A DNA stretch of 64,000 bases from Orychophragmus violaceus. Taxonomy: Eukaryota; Streptophyta; Magnoliopsida; Brassicales; Brassicaceae. Positions within the stretch are counted from its first letter, which is position 1; each line of letters begins with the position of its first letter. Of this stretch, positions 57,383-64,000 are shown piece after piece. The stretch spans positions 36,415,126 to 36,479,125 of the forward strand of contig CM058237.1 of NCBI GenBank assembly GCA_030180135.1. Reading direction: 5' to 3'. The translations under genes were made by a program, and so were the position numbers. Under the pieces are notes generated by a model. It saw only the letters and a program-made list of their open reading frames with translations. It was not told the DNA's origin and searched no databases.

Positions 57383-57996
57383 ACAAATCGACTTCATCTT
57401 CGGTGGCTCCAAGCTTTGCCGAGACTCGGTCAATTCAATCAAAGCTCTTCAAAGAAGAGTCGAAACTGACAAGGGGGGGGGGAATCCCAATGATAGGTCC
57501 AGACCACGAGATCACTTTCCACGAGAGCGAGACAAGCAATCTCGACAAACCACACGACGACGCTCTCCTCGTTTGTCTAGTAGTGGGAGATGTCGAACTC
57601 TCAAGGATAATGATCAACACAGAAAGTTCGGTAGATGTCCTCTTTTACGATGCGTTCAAAAATATGGACTTCAACGACTCCGAGATCGTGGAAGAAAAGA
57701 CACCACTAGTAGGGTTCGCTGGCGAAACAACGTACTCGATGGGCTCTGTCTTCGCCCCGGTGATAGCTGGAGGAGTCCGAAGAATGACAGAGTTCGTCAA
57801 AGTGGATCGGCCAGCTCCCTATAACGCTATTCTAGGTCGACCACGGATATACGACATGAAAGCGGTACCATCGACCTACCATCAATGCGTAAAATTCCCA
57901 ACTCCTAAAGGGGTAAAAACCGTGTACGGAAGTCAAAAGATTTCCCGCCATTGCTACATGAATGGATACAAACAGATTGAAAAATCCCCTGCGTAG
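57362..57996 (+). pseudogene. Tat element 1 protease region
   Basis: Between the two G runs the family reading QIDFIFGGSKLCRDSVNSIK is found; after the G10 run it continues as HEITFHESETSNLDKPHDDA and the protease INTESSVDVLFYDAF, where relatives have D-T-G-S. Both Asp and Gly of the active site are changed, so protease is inactive. A TAG ends the frame at 57994. Confidence 0.75.
57473..57482 (+). repeat. G10 run at a frameshift
   Basis: The reading RRVETDKG before the run and PDHEITFHE after it are in different frames. Confidence 0.85.
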
Positions 57997-59625
57997 CAAT
58001 TACAGAAAGAGGACGAGCTCGCCACCATGCAGACCAAAAGGTCGAATGACCCGAGTCAAATAGGACCTCCAAAGGACCTCGCGACCCAAGTTTGCATAGA
58101 CGATGCTCATCCCGAAAGACTCGTTGGCATTGGAATTGACCTATCAGAGCCAGTCAAAAACAAACTGGTCTCTTTCCTTAAATAAAACGTCGACTCCTTT
58201 GCCTGGTCTTCAGCAGACATGAGAGGGATCAACATCGACGTTACCAGCCACGAGCTGAATGTCGACCCAACCTACAAACCGGTAAGACAGAAACGTCGAA
58301 AACTAGGTCCGGAATGAGCTTAAGCCATCAATGACGAGGTCGATCGATTATTAAAAATCGGATCGATCAGAGAGGTCAAATACCCCGACTGGCTTGCGAA
58401 CCCTGTAGTGGTTAAGAAAAAGAACGGGAAGTGGAGAGTCTGTGTAGATTTCACGGATCTCAACAAAGCATGTCCGAAGGACAGCTTCCCACTCCCACAC
58501 ATCGACCGGCTGGTCGAAGCCACCGCCGGACACCAGCTACTATCCTTCATGGACGCTTTCTCGGGGTACAATCAAATATTAATGAACCCCGAGGACCAAG
58601 AAAAGACTTCGTTCATAACTGATCGAGGCACGTACTGCTACAAAGTCATGCCCTTCGGACTAAAAAACGCAGGAGCTATTTACCAACGCCTCGTCAACAA
58701 AATGTTTTCAGGACTCCTAGACAAAACTATGGAAGTCTACATCGACGATATGCTGGTAGAATCTTCCAGGTATGAGGATCACATCCCACAACTAAAAGAA
58801 TGTTTTATCATTCTCAATAAATACGGGATGAAACTCAACCCAGCAAAGTGTACCTTCGGGGTCCCCTCAGGAGAATTCCTAGGTTACCTAGTAACCGAAA
58901 GAGGGATCGAAGCGAACCCCAAACAGATCGCAACATTAATAGAGATGAAATATCCCAGAACAACGCGAGAAGTCCATCGCCTGACTGGCAAAATAGCTGC
59001 TCTGAACCGTTTCATCTCGAGGTCGACTGATAAATGTCTGCCCTTCTATCACTTGCTCAAAGCGAACAAAAAGTTCATCTGGGACGAAAAGTGCGAAGAA
59101 GCGTTCACTCAGCTCAAAGATTACTTAAGCGAACCACCCATACTGGCGAAACCAGTAGAAGGGGAACCCCTCTACCTCTACCTAGCTGTCTCGACGGCAG
59201 CGGTAAGTGGAGTCCTGGTTCGCGAAGAACAGAACGAACAACGGCCGGTGTATTACATCAGTAAGACCTTAATCGACGCTGAAACCAGATACCCCACCAT
59301 GGAAAAACTCGCCCTAGCGCTAGTGACATCTGCTCGGAAACTCCGACCATACTTTCAATCGCACTCGATCATAGTAATGACCTCTCAGCCACTGAGAACC
59401 ATCCTTCACAGTCCAAGCCAGTCCGGTCGACTGGTCAAATGGGCTATCGAACTTAGCGAGTATGACATAGAATATAAAGTTCGGACGTTCCTAAAAGCAC
59501 AAGTCCTTGCAGATTTTATAATCGAGCTCCCACCGACCGTCGAACTTGACCCGACCTCCGCCAAAAAAAATGGAAACTCTACGTTGACAGAGCTTCCTCA
59601 AGGCAGGGATCTGGAGTCGGAGTAA
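57997..59625 (+). pseudogene. Tat element 1 reverse transcriptase and RNase H
   Basis: The region before 58408 reads as pol linker (SEPVKNKLVSFLK) with stops near 58183 and 58317-58322. From 58408 to 59625 it is open: RVCVDFTDLNKACPKDSFPL, LLSFMDAFSGYNQI, ITDRGTYCYKVMPFGLKNAG, catalytic YIDDML (about residues 110-115 of this frame), then RNase H (PVYYISKTLIDAETRYPTME). The catalytic residues of reverse transcriptase are intact, but the enzyme could not be made from a full polyprotein. Confidence 0.85.
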
Positions 59626-59963
59626 AACTGGTCTCCCCTACCAGCGAAGTATTGGAACAGTCTTTCAGACTGGGCTTCGCCGCATCAAATAACGAAGCAG
59701 AATATGAAGCGTTAATAGCCGGGCTCAGACTAGCAATAGCAATAGGAGCCCGAGAAGTAGACGCATTCAGCGACTCCCAATTGGTCACGAGCCAATATCA
59801 CGGTGACTACGAGGCCAAGGACGAGCGCATGGAAGCATACCTACAGGTAGTCCATACGCTCGCCAAACAGATCGAATTCTTTGATCTAACACGGATCCCG
59901 CGGGGGGGGGGGGAACACCGCAGCCGATGCCCTAGCCGCATTAGCATCGACATCAGATCCTAA
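59566..59963 (+). pseudogene. Tat element 1 second (archaeal-type) RNase H
   Basis: After the A8 run the reading KWKLYVDRASS, NNEAEYEALIAGLRLA and AFSDSQLV shows the second RNase H that marks the Tat clade. The acidic residues are kept, though a Gly near the first Asp is Arg. The frame breaks at the G12 run 59902-59913, where relatives read PRGENTAADALA. Confidence 0.75.
59902..59913 (+). repeat. G12 run at a frameshift
   Basis: Before it the frame reads DLTRIPRG; after it the family reading NTAADALAALAST lies in another frame. Confidence 0.85.
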
Positions 59964-60033
59964 CCTTAAAAATATCATATAGGTCGAGGGGATCGAGAAA
60001 CCAAGCATCGACATAGCCCTAAAGGCTCTGTCT

Positions 60034-61361
60034 TTGAAAGAGGACGAGCCTGCCATAAAGGACGATGTCGAGCACAAAAAATGTCTCGGCAACACCAGTC
60101 GCGACATCATCGAAATTGATGATGATCCTGATCCGAGAAATGCCGTGTACGTCACGAACATCCCCGACGGACCAATCCAAGCCGCATCCACCAGTCAAGG
60201 ACCCGAGCCTGACAATGACGAAGATTGGAGAACTCCGATCATTCGATACATTACAAATGGCAAAGTTCCGGACGACAAATGGGAGGCACGGAAACTCAAG
60301 GTACAAAGTGCAAGGTACTGCGTCACACAAGGAGAGCTCTTTAAAAGGAGTCTCTCCGGACCTTACCTCAAATGCCTCGACAAAAGGCAAGCCCTAGCCG
60401 TGATCACGCAGGCCCACGACGGATCCTGCGGAAGCCATTCCGGAGGACGAGCCCTGGCCGTACGAATCAAAAGGCAAGGCTATTTATGGCCAACAATGGC
60501 CACGAAATGTGAGTCCTTCTCCAACAAATGCGACAAGTGCCAAAAGCACGCCCCGATTATCCACCAAGCATCGGAGAAACTCTCCTCTATCTCATCGCCA
60601 TACCCATTCATGCGATGGGGAATGGACATCGTGGGGCCCCTAGTCGCATCCGGCAAAAAGAAAGCCACACACTTATTGGTAATGACAGACTACTTCACCA
60701 AATGGATTGAAGCAGAGTCATACCAAAAGGTCAAAGACGTTCACGTTAAGGAGTTCGTCTGGCGAAACATCGTTTGCCGGCACGGACTACCCCACGAGAT
60801 ACTCGGTTCCCAATTCATACCAAACGCCACGCTATCTGACTTACTCAATGCCACGCTATCCCCAAAGGAATGGACTGGCGGAAGCGGCTAACAAGGCAAC
60901 CATGAATAGCCTCAAGAAAAGACTCAATGAGTGCAAAACGAGCTGGAGCGACGAGCTCCCAGCCGTACTTTGGGCCTACCGAACTACCCCCCGCAAATCC
61001 ACCGGCGAGACTCCCTTCTCACTGGCTTACGGGATCGAGGCGGTAGTACCAGCCGAAATCCTCGTGTCAAGCATCCGCAAAGAAGAATGCCCACGACAAG
61101 AGGAACTCAATAACAAGAAGATAACTGACGAGCTCGATCTCGTCGACGAAAGGAGGAACCTCGCACTAGCTCGAATCCAGAACTACCAACAAGCCGCAGC
61201 TCGTTACTACGATTCCAAGATCAAAACTCGAAGGTTTCAAGTAGGAGAGCTCGTCTTACGGAAAGTGTTCGACCATAAAAAGGAAGAACACGCTGAGAAA
61301 TTAGGAGCAAAGTGGGAAGGTCCTTACCAGGTCACCGACGTTGTAAAGGACGGGGTCTACC
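60034..61361 (+). pseudogene. Tat element 1 integrase
   Basis: Zinc-site part with CDKCQKHAP near 60528, catalytic core start GMDIVGPLVASGKKKATHLL, then VCRHGLPHEILGSQF, where the second catalytic Asp segment (TDNGSQF in relatives) is lost. A local repeat of AATGCCACGCTATC and a frameshift follow. The third segment YPQRNGLAEAANKATMN with the Glu is in the frame 60707-61378. The C-terminal part (RFQVGELVLRKVF, KWEGPYQVTDVVKDGVYL) is joined to Copia D LTR. Not functional. Confidence 0.8.
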
Positions 61362-62027
61362 TGTTGGGAATGTCCTGAAATCTACCGTACTATCTCTAGA
61401 AAGTATGATAAGTGTCGAGATCAGACATAAGTCATAAATACTGGGTGATCATGATGGCTTGCTAGAGTCCGCTCATGATCTATAAGTTTAGGACTTATTA
61501 CCAGTATTGTATGATCCCGAAGGGTCACACACCATAGCTAACGGGAAAGTTAAATGGAATTAATACGGTAAGATGCAATGGCATTTACTGTATTAGATCA
61601 GAGAATTGGGCCAGACAAAATACAGGCTTTTGTCTGATTTGTGTCTTGGGCCCAAAAGATTAATGAGCCATTAGTCTAATGACTTGGGCCCATTAATGAG
61701 ATATAAGAGAATCAGAAAGCCCTAAAGGAAACCACTTTCCCTGCGATTTTTCCTTCTCTGGCGTGATCTCTCTCTCTCAATCTCTCTCTCTGATTCATCC
61801 ATCTCTTTGGTCTAGCAGCCGTCCCTTGCTTGTAAGAGTGTGGATACTCGAGGAGGAGCCGATTCTCATCAGCTCTAATCTGATCTTGCCATTACCACCA
61901 ATTTCCGCTGCAAAGGTAAAGATCAGGTTTGTTTTATGATTCGTTTGCCAAGAACCTAGATCTGTTTAAGGTTTTGTGTTAGGTTGCAATTGGGAATTAA
62001 ACCCTGGAAAACACCTATAATCCTACA
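61362..62027 (+). repeat. Copia D 5' LTR
   Basis: It starts TGTTGGGAATGTCCTG and ends AATCCTACA, one base before the primer site. It includes the clearest three-arm fold (61437-61508). Confidence 0.88.
61437..61508 (+). other. Three-arm fold in Copia D LTR (sense orientation)
   Basis: Closing stem AATACTGGGT (61437-61446) with ACCAGTATT (61500-61508, one bulged G). Arm 1 is GATCATGA (61447-61454) with TCATGATC (61473-61480). Arm 2 is ATAAGT (61482-61487) with ACTTAT (61493-61498). Total about 72 nt. Confidence 0.65.
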
Positions 62028-62028
62028 G

Positions 62029-62041
62029 TGGTATCAGAGCC
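62029..62041 (+). other. Copia D primer binding site
   Basis: TGGTATCAGAGCC, initiator tRNA-Met type. Confidence 0.92.
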
Positions 62042-63808
62042 TAGGCATTAGGTTTCTTGTGAAATTGGATCATATGAAAATTGATTAATTGATTAATTAA
62101 TTTTGATTATTGTTAATCGGCTGCTAAGAGGTTTGAATCGAATGTGTTTGATTATAATCGCTTGTTCCATTCTATTATAAACCCTAATTGATATTCGCTT
62201 GTGATCTTGTTAATCATCGGCTGCGATTTTTTTTTTATTTAATGAATCGATCATTATTAATAATCGAATGAGTGGCCGAATGTTCTTATTATTGAATGAG
62301 ATGCTGTGCGTGATGTTGACTAAGCCTTGTCTTCTAGTGAAAGAGCATCGATTGATCCAATTAATAATGGCCGTGTATTGATCATTATCTATTGAATGTA
62401 TTGTTTATCGCATTGGTCTCGTAATACCATGTGATTGGCTGATATTAATAAGAAGAAGCTATCGCTTTAATTATTGAATCGCTTGGTTAATTATTGAAGC
62501 TATCGCATTAATAAGAAGAAGCTGATATTATAGAATCAACATGTGCGATCGAAATTGTTGAAAGTGATCGCTTGAATAATATTTGATCAAGCCGCGTGAT
62601 GCGTTAATGGGAACGTGACGATCGGATCGTGATGGGCCTGGGGTTCGATCGTGGGTCCATGATCCGATCAAGGATACGATCGTTTGACCCATTAAAATTT
62701 TACGTCCCGCGAATAGTCAATCGGTTAAACCGAGCTTCGCGGTTCGTTGCCCAAAACCACACCGATTTAACCGGTCCATTTAATTGGCGGTTAATTGTGT
62801 GTTTAAAGCCTAAAACCGCAAGTTAAATCAAATTGGCTAAAACACTAGGTGTTTCTTCCCGGTTTTGGATTTAACTGAACCGATCCAATTTAATTGGTGG
62901 TTCAAGCGGTTAACCCAAATCGCGGTTTGCTGGAAATAATTTTATTTCTGGTTAAACCGGATTTAAATTCATAAAATTGAATTTTAACCTAAACCGAAGG
63001 CTGGTCTAAGTTTGATTTGGTTGGACCAAATAATTTAGAGCTGGTCTGGTTTAGTAAATAACCGATGGTTTTGAGAGTTAATTTGGTCTTGGACCAGAAT
63101 TAATAAACCGGATCGGTTATGTCAAATTATTGGGCCAGCTGGAATTCTATGGTCTTGGGCCAAGAATTGGGCCTATAATTTGTGACCCAACCCAAAATAT
63201 TTAATGAAATATTTAAATTAGAAATTTCTATTTTTAGTAAGTTACTAAATTTAGAAAGTTTCTAAAATAAGAAAGTTTCCCAAAATAGTAATCTTCTATT
63301 TTTGGAAATAAAACTTAAAAATCCTCAAAAACAATATCGAGCTTGGATGTCTTTCCAATCTTGTCAGCTACTTAACGCTTATTTGATTACAGATATGGCT
63401 TACAGTGTGAGGTGTCTGTTTTCGCGTAAGTAAAGTAGTATATAGTCACTAATTTCATTGGGTCCCAGATTTTAGTGATTATTTGGCTGTAAGAGATTGG
63501 TTTCCTTGACTGGGCCATCGGGAGTCCCGGGCCTTGAGACATCTGGTGAATTTGGGCCTCGGGCCCAATTCACAACCGAGAGTTATTGGTTATAACTAGC
63601 TGTGTGTATGCTTACCAAGTAAAGCTAATTCTGGGTGACGGCCAGTGGCCCACTTTGGATTTAGCTAAACATGGGTCTCGGAATCATTGTATTCTTATGA
63701 GGTTAAACAAAGAAATTTTGAATACAATGCGAGTTTTCTTATAAGTTATTAAGATTACTCTTTTATGAACTAAATAACTAAAACTCCATTTATCTCTAAT
63801 TTTCAGCT
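62042..63808 (+). other. Copia D 5' leader
   Basis: CGATC-rich sequence at about 62520-62690, AACCGGT/GGTTTAACC boxes at about 62720-63120, then AT-rich GAAAGTTTC repeats near 63220-63310 before gag: the mirror order of Copia B, as expected for the opposite strand. No gene. Confidence 0.55.
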
Positions 63809-64000
63809 ATGACGAGCACAAACAATCAAAACACTTTCTCGATCCGGTATGTCCTTGAGATGGACAAACTGAACGGATCAAATTTCTTGACTTGGTCGCG
63901 GAACCTGAGACTAGTTCTCAGGCAGGAGAGAAAGGACTATGTCCTTGAAAGAGCTCTCCCCGTGAGGATCGGGTCCAATGCCTCTCATGCAGTATATAAT
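63809..64000 (+). CDS. Copia D gag-pol, N-terminal 64 codons, open at the window edge
   Basis: ATG 63809 begins MTSTNNQNTFSIRYVLEMD, followed by KLNGSNFLTWSRNLRLVLRQ and ERALPVRIGSNASHAVYN. It aligns with the starts of Copia A, B and C polyproteins without a break up to base 64000. Whether the full polyprotein is intact cannot be told from this window. Confidence 0.88.
   Translation, partial: MTSTNNQNTFSIRYVLEMDKLNGSNFLTWSRNLRLVLRQERKDYVLERALPVRIGSNASHAVYN

Larger units (their letters stand above)
55137..61361 (+). mobile_element. Tat/Retand-lineage (Ty3/Gypsy) element 1, defective, cut by Copia D
   Basis: Order: primer site, gag, protease, reverse transcriptase, RNase H, a second (archaeal-type) RNase H, integrase. 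The second RNase H and the reading KACPKDSFPLPHIDRLVEA place it in the Tat clade. Frameshifts coincide with homopolymers: G12 (57350-57361), G10 (57473-57482), A8 (59563-59570) and G12 (59902-59913). Copia D enters the last codons of integrase at 61362. Confidence 0.85.
61362..64000 (+). mobile_element. Copia D, 5' end (continues beyond the window)
   Basis: A 666-bp LTR (61362-62027), primer site, leader and the start of gag are present. Gag is open to the window edge. LTR termini and gag are closest in kind to Copia B, with the same leader design. It entered the integrase end of Tat element 1; the right target duplication is outside. Confidence 0.88.

Noticed and set aside
57350..57482. Programmed frameshifting at G runs in Tat element 1
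   Set aside because: Protease and integrase active sites are already lost, stops occur elsewhere, and an A8 run also shifts frame; indel or sequence error is simpler.

Overview
The window is plant nuclear DNA from a heterochromatic, transposon-rich part of a Brassicaceae genome. Evidence: the single recognisable host gene (37.76-38.93 kb) is a near-exact relative of Arabidopsis BAG1; telomere-like repeats are of the plant TTTAGGG type; and almost everything else is LTR retrotransposon of families typical of crucifers (Athila and Tat/Retand Gypsy elements, several Copia families), plus LINE-like, Helitron-like and solo-LTR debris. No rRNA gene, tRNA gene, CRISPR array or bacterial-type operon was seen.

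Layout. 1-13,033: Athila element 1 (+), which has inserted into the 3' antisense ORF of a Tat-lineage element (13,034 to about 14,640) and was itself split by Copia A (-, 710-7,831, 5-bp duplication AGAAT). 15,624-23,412: Copia B (-), a complete young element with an intact 1325-codon polyprotein, LTRs differing at about two positions by eye and a perfect AGGGT duplication. 24.2-25.0 kb: probable non-LTR retroposon. 25,486-27,062: solo LTR (duplication AGTAT) carrying a 33-bp tandem repeat. 27.3-30.4 kb: decayed Copia E (+). 30.4-33.3 kb: Athila element 3 (-), truncated. 34.65-35.77 kb: poly(A)-tailed retroposon. 36.35-36.84 kb: head-to-head interstitial telomere-like array. 37.76-38.93 kb: BAG1, four exons. 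41.1-44.5 kb: RPA70-like pseudogene joined to a B3/REM fragment and carrying a LINE tail, possibly Helitron-borne. 44.54-44.74 kb: Tat fragment. 44,738-52,168: Copia C (-), nearly intact. 52.2-54.9 kb: Athila element 2 (+). About 55-61.36 kb: Tat element 1 (+), interrupted by Copia D (+), whose 5' LTR, leader and open gag run off the right edge.

How the parts relate. Copia A is defective but has fairly similar LTRs, and related Copia C keeps nearly all enzymatic domains, so a helper/parasite relation is plausible. Athila 1 and 3 both end translation at the same point after protease and lack reverse transcriptase, which suggests a non-autonomous lineage. Three patterns cut across families: (i) pairs of TGTCGAYCGACA-like palindromes about 21 bp apart in LTRs and leaders of both Athila and Copia elements; (ii) a three-arm fold near the start of every Copia A-D LTR, supported by compensatory changes that pair best in the sense RNA; (iii) long G homopolymers in Tat-lineage elements, three of which sit exactly at frameshifts.
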